Part shown: positions 46,250-53,490 of the stretch, in pieces | Layout of the letters: each line of letters starts with the position of its first letter | Numbering within the stretch: the stretch's first letter is position 1 | Source of the DNA: an uncultured Phascolarctobacterium sp. | GTDB taxonomy: Bacteria > Bacillota > Negativicutes > Acidaminococcales > Acidaminococcaceae | Direction: 5' to 3' | Assembly: GCA_949299135.1 (NCBI GenBank) | Contig: CASFZG010000002.1 | Coordinates: forward strand, 62,001-126,000 | Length of the DNA: 64,000 bases | The notes under the pieces: model-generated | Seen by the model: the letters and a program-made list of their open reading frames with translations, nothing else | Told to the model about the DNA's origin: nothing | Database searches by the model: none | Position numbers and translations under genes: made by a program

Positions 46250-46278
46250 TTTACAGATTTATATTTTTCTGTTATCAT
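46250..46278 (+). promoter_or_regulatory. Candidate promoter of the small hydrophobic toxin
   Basis: TTTACA (46250-46255), 17 bases, TATCAT (46273-46278). The leader of about 110 bases carries two CCCTCC anti-Shine-Dalgarno segments (46317-46322, 46339-46344) and a GTAA-capped hairpin TCCGGC/GCCGGA (46358-46373). Confidence 0.45.
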
Positions 46279-46396
46279 AATAAAGCAAATGTGCTGCCAT
46301 AACGGTATGCGGTTAGCCCTCCAACGGAGGGACTGTGACCCTCCGATGAAATAGAAATCCGGCGTAAGCCGGAAATACTATGAAGGAGGGGATAGC

Positions 46397-46495
46397 GTGG
46401 ATTTGTTATCGTTATTGACCCTGATAGGTTATACAATAGCGGTATTTTCCCTTGGCTATACTCTTGGGAAAGATATTGCACGCAAAAGCAAGTAA
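46397..46495 (+). CDS. Small hydrophobic peptide, candidate type I toxin (32 aa)
   Basis: GTG start behind a strong GGAGGGG (46385-46391). The 32 residues are one membrane helix (LLSLLTLIGYTIAVFSLGYTLG) and a basic tail KDIARKSK, the build of holin-like or TxpA-like type I toxins. A structured leader that can hide the ribosome-binding site, a hairpin right after the stop, and a convergent consensus promoter at 46595-46623 support a type I toxin-antitoxin locus. No toxicity can be inferred from sequence alone. Confidence 0.65.
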   Translation: MDLLSLLTLIGYTIAVFSLGYTLGKDIARKSK

Positions 46496-46530
46496 CCGCC
46501 ACATGCCCTTGGAAATGCTGTGACGGTTAC
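46492..46530. terminator. Hairpin after the small toxin, possible antisense terminator
   Basis: GTAACCG (46492-46498) and CGGTTAC (46524-46530) form the base of a longer imperfect stem. On the minus strand it is followed by TTGCTTTTGC, so it could end the antisense RNA. Confidence 0.5.
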
Positions 46531-46555
46531 TTGTAACCATATAAACAATATTTCG

Positions 46556-46587
46556 GGCTGACCGTCTATCGGCAGCCTTTTGTTTTC
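46556..46587 (+). terminator. Terminator of the small toxin transcript
   Basis: GGCTG (46556-46560)/CAGCC (46573-46577) with inner CCG/CGG, then TTTTGTTTT. Confidence 0.7.
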
Positions 46588-46594
46588 TGTAATA

Positions 46595-46623
46595 ATTATA
46601 AAACAGAATGGTTGGTTAGTCAA
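46595..46623 (-). promoter_or_regulatory. Antisense promoter facing the small toxin
   Basis: Minus strand TTGACT-17-TATAAT, one mismatch from consensus. No minus-strand coding gene lies downstream within reach, so the product should be a small RNA. Confidence 0.7.
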
Positions 46624-46641
46624 ATTTGTAATTGTTTGACC

Positions 46642-46851
46642 TCATTCAACAACAACAACGCCATTCACCGCACCGTCTGTCTGCAAAGGCGGAGTAATGT
46701 GTTCGGCGAGCTGTTTTTCAAGCATGTCGCACTGCTGCTGCACAGCGGTAAGTTCGTCGTTAAGGTCGTTGATTTGCTGCTGCTGCGCTACGATGAGCGA
46801 GAACAGAATGAGCAATAATATTAAGAAAAGCCAGGTACGTTTATTTTGCAT
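46642..46851 (-). CDS. Small membrane protein with coiled coil (69 aa)
   Basis: 69 residues: short basic start MQNKRT, one membrane helix (WLFLILLLILFSLIVA), a coiled coil QQQQINDLNDELTAVQQQCDMLEKQL, and a short hydrophobic tail. The topology recalls FtsB/FtsL-like division proteins, but it is too short to assign. GAGGTGG precedes ATG 46851. A promoter TTGAAT-17-TATGCT lies at 46892-46920 on the minus strand. It is divergent from the DEAD helicase. Confidence 0.65.
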   Translation of the reverse strand: MQNKRTWLFLILLLILFSLIVAQQQQINDLNDELTAVQQQCDMLEKQLAEHITPPLQTDGAVNGVVVVE

Positions 46852-46891
46852 AACTGCCACCTCACTGTTCCGGTTAAATCTTTCTACACAT

Positions 46892-46920
46892 AGCATAACA
46901 TTTTGCGCGCGGATATTCAA
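46892..46920 (-). promoter_or_regulatory. Promoter of the small membrane protein
   Basis: Minus strand TTGAAT (46915-46920), 17 bases, TATGCT (46892-46897). Confidence 0.5.
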
Positions 46921-46986
46921 ACATAAAATTAAAATTTTTAAAGATAAATGTTGCCTGTTATGGTATAATAAAGCAGGTAAAGAGCG

Positions 46987-47009
46987 GCGCCCCGTTTGGG
47001 ACGCTTTTT
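46987..47009 (+). terminator. Terminator-like hairpin in the DEAD helicase leader
   Basis: GCG-CCC and GGG-CGC arms (46987-46993/46998-47004, one C-A mismatch) around GTTT, followed by five T. It lies between the extended -10 TTATGGTATAAT (ending 46969) and the ATG at 47041, so it may act as an attenuator. Confidence 0.5.
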
Positions 47010-47040
47010 AAATAGAATTTAGACTGAAAAGAGGGATAGT

Positions 47041-48294
47041 ATGTTACCGAGCTTTAAAGATATGAAGGTGCCTGAAAATATCATCGAGGCGCTGAAAAAC
47101 ATGGGCATTAAAACACCTATGCCGGTGCAGGCGCAGGCCATTCCCGCGCTTTACGCCGGGCGTGATGTTATTGCGCGCGCGCAGACGGGTACGGGCAAAA
47201 CTTTAGCCTTTTTGGTGCCGCTTGCACAGCGGATTGATGTCACAAAGGCGTATGCACAGGCGCTGATTGTTACGCCGACGCGCGAACTGGCGCAGCAGAT
47301 TGCCACGGAGTTTAAACGTTTAACCGGTAAGGAAAGTGCCGTTAAGGTGCTGGCAGTTACCGGCGGGCGTGATTTTGAACTGCAAAAGCATAAACTGGAA
47401 AACGTCTGCCACGTGTTAATCGGCACGCCGGGGCGTTTGCTTGACCATATCCGCAAGGGCAATGTCAGCCTGGGCGGCGTTGAGTATTTTGTGCTGGACG
47501 AAGTGGACGAGATGTTAAAGCAGGGCTTTATCGACGATGCGGCAGAGCTTTTGGGCATGACATCGCCGCAAAGGCAGGTTATGCTTTGCAGCGCCACGCT
47601 GAGCGAGGAAGTGCGCAAGCTGGGCCGTAAGATTACCGTAAACCCTGTTTTGATTGATATTAACCCCAACGAGGCGACGGTGGAGGCGATTAAGCAGATT
47701 TGCATCAAGACTACCGACGAATACCGCGACCGTGCCGTTGCTGCGCTGATTGACCGCTATAACCCGTACCTGATGATTGTGTTCTGCTTCAGCAAGGAGC
47801 GCGCCAACGCTTTGGGCGACGTGCTGGGCGGCATGGGCTACAATGTGGACGTGCTGACGGGCGAATTGTCGCAGGCAAAACGCAAAACGGTTATGAAAAA
47901 GTTCCGCGACGCGAAGCTGCAAATTTTGGTGGCAAGCGATATTGCGGCGCGCGGGCTGGATATTGAGGGCGTGACGCATGTTGTCAATTACGATATCCCG
48001 CACGACGTTGACTGGTACGTACACCGCATCGGGCGCACCGGTCGCGCGGGTAACGACGGCATTGCCGTTACGCTGTACACGGCGGACGAGGTTAAGTGGC
48101 TGCGCAATATCGAAACCAAGCTGAACATCCGCATGGAAAAACAGAATTTGGAAGGCAAGGTTATTGCCCGCCGTGAATCCACGGCAGCGCCGAAAAAGAA
48201 GAAACCAGCAGGCCCCAAGCGCGGCAGAAACGCTGTGGCGGATAAGCGCAAAGCGCCGAAAACGGGCAGCAACCGCCGTCAGACACGCAAATAA
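47041..48294 (+). CDS. DEAD-box RNA helicase (DeaD/CshA type)
   Basis: 417 residues: Q motif with TPMPVQAQAIP, motif I ARAQTGTGKT, Ia TPTRELAQQ, motif II VLDEVDEM (the unusual form DEVD instead of DEAD), motif III CSATL, and motifs IV-VI ending RIGRTGRAGNDG. A lysine/arginine-rich tail (about 375-417) binds RNA non-specifically, as in CshA or RhlE-like cold-shock helicases. The short core without DbpA or CsdA domains leaves the exact subfamily open. Confidence 0.92.
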   Translation: MLPSFKDMKVPENIIEALKNMGIKTPMPVQAQAIPALYAGRDVIARAQTGTGKTLAFLVPLAQRIDVTKAYAQALIVTPTRELAQQIATEFKRLTGKESAVKVLAVTGGRDFELQKHKLENVCHVLIGTPGRLLDHIRKGNVSLGGVEYFVLDEVDEMLKQGFIDDAAELLGMTSPQRQVMLCSATLSEEVRKLGRKITVNPVLIDINPNEATVEAIKQICIKTTDEYRDRAVAALIDRYNPYLMIVFCFSKERANALGDVLGGMGYNVDVLTGELSQAKRKTVMKKFRDAKLQILVASDIAARGLDIEGVTHVVNYDIPHDVDWYVHRIGRTGRAGNDGIAVTLYTADEVKWLRNIETKLNIRMEKQNLEGKVIARRESTAAPKKKKPAGPKRGRNAVADKRKAPKTGSNRRQTRK

Positions 48295-48298
48295 ATAC

Positions 48299-48328
48299 AA
48301 GCCGGTTTTTGCGCCGGCTTTTTTTATC
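48299..48328 (+). terminator. Terminator after the DEAD helicase
   Basis: AAGCCGG (48299-48305) and CCGGCTT (48314-48320), then TTTTTT. Confidence 0.85.
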
Positions 48329-48356
48329 CTGCGTAAGCAGATTTAACTTGCGGAAA

Positions 48357-48385
48357 TTGCTTTATAGCCCGCAAAGTTGTATAAT
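48357..48385 (+). promoter_or_regulatory. gltX promoter
   Basis: TTGCTT (48357-48362), 17 bases, TATAAT (48380-48385). Confidence 0.65.
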
Positions 48386-48423
48386 TATAATGTTACAGAG
48401 TTTTTTATTGAGGAGACGATGAA

Positions 48424-49887
48424 ATGAACGAAATTCGCGTGCGTTTTGCACCAAGCCCTACTGGTTATTTACATATCGGCGGAGCAAGGACGGCCCTGTT
48501 TAACTGGCTGTTTGCCCGCAAAAACGGCGGCAAACTGGTGCTGCGCATTGAAGATACCGATACCGAACGCTTGAAAGAGGACAGCGTCAGCCAGATTTTG
48601 ACGAGCCTGAAATGGCTGGGTTTAAACTGGGACGAAGGCCCGGAAGTTGGCGGCGAAGCTGGCCCTTACTTTCAGAGCGAGCGTCTGCCGCTGTATAAGG
48701 AAGTTGCCCAGCGCCTTTTGGACGAAGGAAAGGCTTACTACTGCTTCTGCACTCCGGCGGATCTGGAGGCGCAGCGCGAAAAACAGCGTGCGCTTAAACA
48801 GCCGTTCCGTTATGCGCGCACCTGCCGCGATATCCCCGTGGAGGAAGCTAAAGCGCGCGTGGCAGCGGGCGAACCGTATTCCGTGCGTTTAAAAATACCG
48901 ACCGAAGGCACTTTGACCGTGCATGATTTAATCCACGGCGACGTTACCTTTGATTTGACCCAGTTTGATGATTTTGTAATTGTAAAAAGCAACGGCATGC
49001 CTACCTACAACTTTGCCGTTGTTGTTGATGACCATATGATGCGCATCAGCCACGTTCTGCGTGCGGAAGAACACCTTTCCAACACGCCGAAGCAGATTCT
49101 GATGTACGAAGCCTGCGGCTTTGAGCCTCCTAAATTCGGCCATATGCCGATGATACTTGCGCCGGACCGCAGCAAACTCAGCAAACGCCACGGCGCAACC
49201 AGCGTTGAAGAATTCCGCAGCCAGGGCTATTTAAACAAAGCCATTGTTAACTATCTTACCCTGCTTGGCTGGGGCCCCGGCGATGAACGCGAAATTTTCA
49301 GCCTTGAAGAAACCGTTAAACTGTTTGAACTGGAACAGATGAGCAAAAAAGCCGCTGTTTATGACGTTAAAAAATTAACCTGGATGAACGGCCAGTATCT
49401 TTCCAGCCTGCCGCTGGAAGAAATTTTGCCCGAAGCAGAACCGTTTTTTGTAAAATCCGGCCTTGTAACGCAGGAATGGCTTGACAACAACAAAGAATAT
49501 TTTGCAAAACTGGTTGATGTTGTGCGCGTGCGCGTAAAAACCTTGCAGGAAGTTGTTGACGCTGCCGAATATTTCTTTAAAGATGTGGAAAGCTACGATG
49601 AAAAAGGCGTAGCCAAACATTTTAAGCCGGAAGCCGCAGAACTTTTGGAAGCCTGCATTGAAGGCATTAAAGCGCTGCCGGAATTTAACCTTGAAACTAC
49701 AGAAGCACTGTACAATAAAATTGCGGAAGAACATGGCCTTTCCCTTGGCAAGGCAATTCACCCCACGCGCCTTGCGCTTACCGGGCGTACCGTAAGCCCC
49801 GGCCTGTTTGACGTAATGGTGCTTTTGGGCCGCGAAAAAACTTTGGAGCGCATGGAAAAAGCCGTAGAATTTATTAAAAATATGTAA
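48424..49887 (+). CDS. gltX: Glutamate--tRNA ligase
   Basis: 487-residue class I synthetase: VRFAPSPTGYLHIGGARTA (HIGH-type motif), DTDTERLKEDS, and KLSKRHGATSV (KMSKS-type motif), followed by the alpha-helical anticodon domain ending in TGRTVSPGLFDVMVLLG. The cysteine motif CFCTPADLEAQREKQ is a partial zinc-site remnant. Whether it also charges tRNA-Gln cannot be told from sequence alone. Confidence 0.96.
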   Translation: MNEIRVRFAPSPTGYLHIGGARTALFNWLFARKNGGKLVLRIEDTDTERLKEDSVSQILTSLKWLGLNWDEGPEVGGEAGPYFQSERLPLYKEVAQRLLDEGKAYYCFCTPADLEAQREKQRALKQPFRYARTCRDIPVEEAKARVAAGEPYSVRLKIPTEGTLTVHDLIHGDVTFDLTQFDDFVIVKSNGMPTYNFAVVVDDHMMRISHVLRAEEHLSNTPKQILMYEACGFEPPKFGHMPMILAPDRSKLSKRHGATSVEEFRSQGYLNKAIVNYLTLLGWGPGDEREIFSLEETVKLFELEQMSKKAAVYDVKKLTWMNGQYLSSLPLEEILPEAEPFFVKSGLVTQEWLDNNKEYFAKLVDVVRVRVKTLQEVVDAAEYFFKDVESYDEKGVAKHFKPEAAELLEACIEGIKALPEFNLETTEALYNKIAEEHGLSLGKAIHPTRLALTGRTVSPGLFDVMVLLGREKTLERMEKAVEFIKNM

Positions 49888-49905
49888 TATGGAGGGTGTG
49901 GAAAG

Positions 49906-50745
49906 ATGAAGATTACCGGACTGTTTTTAGCCTTAATGATGATGGCATCCGTATGTTTTGCCCAGCAGACTGCAACCGTTTACAGCCGCGTGGTAACCGG
50001 CAGCGTATCTGGCGTAATACCGGAAACCGACGGAATTGATAATGTCAGCCTGCAAAAAAGCGCCAACCGCGTGCTTAACAATGCTGCCGACAATCTGGCC
50101 AAACAGCTTGGCAGCTGCCGTCTTTCCTACACCGTAACTTTAAACAGGCCTACGGTTGTCGGCATTTTGCTGAAAGCGGAAAACGGAGCAAACACCGTTT
50201 ACAAAGGCGTTAATATTGATTTAACCACCGGCAGGGAAATGGCGCTGACGGAAATTTTCCGCGGCGGCGAAACCTTTACAAACATTACCGGCCCGTATAA
50301 CGACGCGCTTTTATATGAAGACGGCGTGCATTTCCGCGATGCGGACGGTGCAGCCTATACGCGCGTTATGCCGTATAAAAATTTGCTGCCTGCAATCCGC
50401 GCAGCCGAAGCCGTAAGAATTTTACCCGTTTCGTTTATGACCCGTGCCGTTGAGGACAGGCTGGTGCCTGTAAAACCGGGCGCTATTCTGGCAATTAAGC
50501 TTGACGCCAACCGCAGCACCGGTTACAGCTGGCAGGTGCATCCTTCCGACGCTGCTTCCGTTTTTGAAATCGGCCGTTCTTATATGATGCCGATGAACAT
50601 GGACGGGCAGACCGGCGTAATGGGCAGCGAAATAATTTTCCTGGCCGTGCAGAACCCCGGAAACTATAAAGTAACAATGGAATATAAACGCGGTTGGGAA
50701 ATGATGGGCGTACAGCAATTCAGCTTTGATATTGCCGCACAGTAA
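49906..50745 (+). CDS. Secreted DUF3298-like/chagasin (I42) domain protein
   Basis: 279 residues. A signal peptide (ITGLFLALMMMASVCFA) leads to a region resembling DUF3298/DUF4163 (VYKGVNIDLTTGREMALTEIF). The last 90 or so residues fit the chagasin family I42 of cysteine-peptidase inhibitors: NRSTGYSWQV for the NPTTGY loop, a middle GSEIIFLAV strand and KRGWE for the RPW loop. The combination suggests a periplasmic protein that blocks papain-like proteases. GGAGGG precedes the start. It sits between gltX and zapA. Confidence 0.82.
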   Translation: MKITGLFLALMMMASVCFAQQTATVYSRVVTGSVSGVIPETDGIDNVSLQKSANRVLNNAADNLAKQLGSCRLSYTVTLNRPTVVGILLKAENGANTVYKGVNIDLTTGREMALTEIFRGGETFTNITGPYNDALLYEDGVHFRDADGAAYTRVMPYKNLLPAIRAAEAVRILPVSFMTRAVEDRLVPVKPGAILAIKLDANRSTGYSWQVHPSDAASVFEIGRSYMMPMNMDGQTGVMGSEIIFLAVQNPGNYKVTMEYKRGWEMMGVQQFSFDIAAQ

Positions 50746-50756
50746 CGGAGGTTTAA

Positions 50757-50999
50757 ATGGAGAAAAAAACCATTACTGTAACCATTTTTAACGAACAGTA
50801 TAACTTAACAACGGAGCTGCCCAAAAAAGAAACCGAAGCCATTGCCGAAATGGTTGATAAAAAAATGCAGCAGTTTGCGGAAAAAACTCATGTGGTAAAA
50901 ACAGGGCGCGTAGCCGTTTGGGCAGCGCTTGATTTTGCCGGTGAACTTTATAAATTGCGCAAAGAATACGAAAAACTTCTGGCGGCAGCTAAAGAATAA
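50757..50999 (+). CDS. zapA: Cell division protein ZapA
   Basis: 80 residues. The N-terminal beta-hairpin (KTITVTIFNEQYNLTTELP) and the long C-terminal helix with VWAALDFAGELYKLRKEYEKL are the ZapA layout. It cross-links FtsZ filaments at the septum. GGAGG precedes the start. Its TAA overlaps an in-frame ATG of the next gene. Confidence 0.9.
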   Translation: MEKKTITVTIFNEQYNLTTELPKKETEAIAEMVDKKMQQFAEKTHVVKTGRVAVWAALDFAGELYKLRKEYEKLLAAAKE

Positions 51000-53482
51000 T
51001 GGTGAATGTGATGAAATATAATAAAACAATCGAACTGCTGGCGCCTGCCGGAAGCTGGGAGGCACTGGAAGCGGCGGTAAACGCCGGGGCCGATGCCGTT
51101 TACATGGGCGGCAAAGCCTTTGGCGCACGTCAGTATGCCAGTAATTTTGACAGAGAAGAACTGACCCGGGCTGTGTATTTTGCGCACATGCACCGGGTAA
51201 GGCTGTATATAACGGTAAATACTTTGGTTGACGATGCCGAAATGCCGGAACTTGCCGATTACCTGCTGTTTTTAAACAACGTGGGCGTTGACGGCATTAT
51301 TGTGCAGGACATGGGCGTTATTAACCTGGCGCGCAAACTTGTGCCGCAGCTGCCGCTGCATGCCAGCACGCAGATGACGGTAACAAGCCTTGCCGGAGTG
51401 CGCCTGTGTGCGGAAAACGGCATGGAACGTGCCGTGCTGGCGCGTGAATTAAGCATTAAAGACATTAAAACTATTTGCAGCAATACCGATACCGAAATAG
51501 AGGTATTTATTCACGGCGCGTTATGCGTATGCTACAGCGGCCAGTGCCTGATGAGCAGCCTTATCGGCGGACGCAGCGGCAACCGCGGGCGCTGTGCGCA
51601 GCCCTGCCGCCTGCCGTATAAGCTTACCGACAAAAACGGCAGGGACATGCTGGCAGGAACTGACGCCGGGCAGTATCTGTTAAGCCCTAAGGATTTGAAC
51701 ACGCTGGAAATTTTGCCGCAGCTGATAGATGCCGGAGTTACCAGCTATAAAATAGAAGGGCGCATGAAACGCCCGGAATATGTGGCAGTGGTGGTAGACG
51801 CTTACCGCCGCGCTATCGACAGTTACCTTGCGGGCAATTACAACGTGCCGCAGCAGGATTTTGAAAATATCGAGCAGATTTTTAACCGCGATTTTACTAC
51901 CGCGTATATGGTAAGCCGCCCCGGCAGAACCATGATGAGCGACCGCAGGCCTAATAACCGCGGCGTTATGGTAGGCCGCGTGGTAAAGCTGTTTAAGGGC
52001 GAAAACAAAGCCGCCATCAAGCTTGAAAAGAAACTTTCGCTGGGTGACGGGCTTGAATTTTGGGTAAAAGTTGGCGGGCGCGTTGGCACAACCGTTAACA
52101 AAATGACGCAGAACGGGCAGGAGGTAACAAGCGCTTTGCCCGGTACGCAGGTAGTTATAGACATACCAAACGGCGTACGCATGAATGACCGCGTGTTCCG
52201 CACTTTTGATGCCGAGCTTATGGCTTACGCCGGTAAGTTTTACGGTGAAAAAGCCAAACGCCGCATACCGGTAGATGCAGTTGTAACCGCTAAATTGGGG
52301 CAGCCTTTAACCGTGCTTTTAACGGATGATGAAGGCAGTACCGGCTTTGGCGAAACCAATTTTATTACGGAAACTGCCCGCAAGCACGCGCTTGATGAAG
52401 CCGCAGTGCGCAAGCAGGTAGACCGTTTGGGCACAACCGAATATGTACTTAATAATTTAACCGTTGACCTTGACGACGGCGTTATGGTGCCCATGAGCGA
52501 AATTAACGAAGCGCGCCGCATGGCGGCAGAAGCGCTGGACGCAGCAAGGCTGGAAGCCTTTGCACCAAAACGCACGGAAAAGTATAAAGTTGATGTGCAG
52601 CTTGTAAAACCGGAAAAGAACATTCCCAAAAAGCGCGCAGTTTTAACCGTGCGCACTGATACGGTAGGCAAAGCCCAGGCAGCTTTATCTGCCGGTGCCG
52701 ATTATATTATCTTTGGCGGCGATTTGTTCAGCACCAAAATTGTTACGGATGCCGATTACGCCAAAGTAGCGGAACTTGCCGCGCAATACGGCAAAAAATG
52801 GGCGCCGGGCACTCCGCGCATAATCAGCCAGGGGCAGGAAGAATTTTACGCACGGCAATTTGCCAAATGGCAGCAGCTTAACCCCGAGGCTGTTTACATT
52901 GCCAACAACAGCCTGTGGCAAATAGCCAAAGAAAACTGCACCCTGCCGCTGTGGGCAGATATGGCGCTTAACATTTACAACAGCAGCTGCCTTGAATTTT
53001 GGCACGAAGCCGGTGCCAAAGGCGCGGTTTTAAGCGCAGAGCTTACTTTGAAACAAATTGAGCATTTGTGCGCTGTAAGCCCGATGCCGCTGGAATGCCT
53101 TGTACAGGGGCGTATAGAAATGATGGTTTCGGAATACTGCGCCGGAGGCAGCTTCCTTGGCGGGCTGGACAAAGGCAAATGCAGCTTTAACTGCCGCGAA
53201 CAGTTATTTTTAAATGACCGCAAAGACGCAAGTTTTCCGCTTGTAACCGACCAGAACTGCCGCATGCACGTTTTAAACGCGCATGACCTTTCCCTGCTGG
53301 CTAACCTTAAAGCCGTGCAGGAAGCCGGTGTAGAGCGCCTTTTGATAGACGCACGCTATTACAGCGAAGAAGAAACCGCCCAAATGGCAGCGTTATATAA
53401 AGGCGTAATGAACGGTGAAATCAGGCAGGAGGAAAACCTGCCCCATACAACGCGCGGGCATTACTTCCGCGGCGTTTTATAA
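50999..53482 (+). CDS. Peptidase U32 family protein, long RlhA-like form
   Basis: 827 residues. ELLAPAGSWEALEAAVNAGADAVYMGG opens the U32 barrel, and the cluster region EVFIHGALCVCYSGQCLMSS...GNRGRCAQPCRLPY has the conserved cysteines. A second collagenase-like domain (DUF3656) occupies about 370-560, and a U32-like C-terminal part holds another cysteine set. The long form resembles RlhA, which hydroxylates C2501 of 23S rRNA, rather than a protease. Start may be ATG 50999 or ATG 51011; GGTG at 51001-51004 favours the latter. Confidence 0.88.
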   Translation: MVNVMKYNKTIELLAPAGSWEALEAAVNAGADAVYMGGKAFGARQYASNFDREELTRAVYFAHMHRVRLYITVNTLVDDAEMPELADYLLFLNNVGVDGIIVQDMGVINLARKLVPQLPLHASTQMTVTSLAGVRLCAENGMERAVLARELSIKDIKTICSNTDTEIEVFIHGALCVCYSGQCLMSSLIGGRSGNRGRCAQPCRLPYKLTDKNGRDMLAGTDAGQYLLSPKDLNTLEILPQLIDAGVTSYKIEGRMKRPEYVAVVVDAYRRAIDSYLAGNYNVPQQDFENIEQIFNRDFTTAYMVSRPGRTMMSDRRPNNRGVMVGRVVKLFKGENKAAIKLEKKLSLGDGLEFWVKVGGRVGTTVNKMTQNGQEVTSALPGTQVVIDIPNGVRMNDRVFRTFDAELMAYAGKFYGEKAKRRIPVDAVVTAKLGQPLTVLLTDDEGSTGFGETNFITETARKHALDEAAVRKQVDRLGTTEYVLNNLTVDLDDGVMVPMSEINEARRMAAEALDAARLEAFAPKRTEKYKVDVQLVKPEKNIPKKRAVLTVRTDTVGKAQAALSAGADYIIFGGDLFSTKIVTDADYAKVAELAAQYGKKWAPGTPRIISQGQEEFYARQFAKWQQLNPEAVYIANNSLWQIAKENCTLPLWADMALNIYNSSCLEFWHEAGAKGAVLSAELTLKQIEHLCAVSPMPLECLVQGRIEMMVSEYCAGGSFLGGLDKGKCSFNCREQLFLNDRKDASFPLVTDQNCRMHVLNAHDLSLLANLKAVQEAGVERLLIDARYYSEEETAQMAALYKGVMNGEIRQEENLPHTTRGHYFRGVL

Positions 53483-53490
53483 GGAGAATT

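Larger units (their letters stand above)
46490..46588 (-). ncRNA. Candidate antisense RNA antitoxin
   Basis: Predicted from the minus-strand promoter TTGACT (46618-46623), 17 bases, TATAAT (46595-46600). Transcription would start near 46588 and cover the 3' untranslated region of the small toxin mRNA as far as the hairpin at 46492-46530, about 95 nt. Overlapping 3' ends are the arrangement of txpA/ratA-type systems. Confidence 0.55.

Noticed and set aside
45400-46600. Prophage or insertion sequence around the toxin-antitoxin loci
   Set aside because: No integrase, transposase, phage structural gene or attachment-site duplication is visible. Only the terminator repeats are duplicated.
47476-47520. 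Loss of function in the DEAD-box helicase because motif II reads DEVD
   Set aside because: The Asp-Glu pair that coordinates magnesium is kept and all other helicase motifs are intact, so the protein is probably active.
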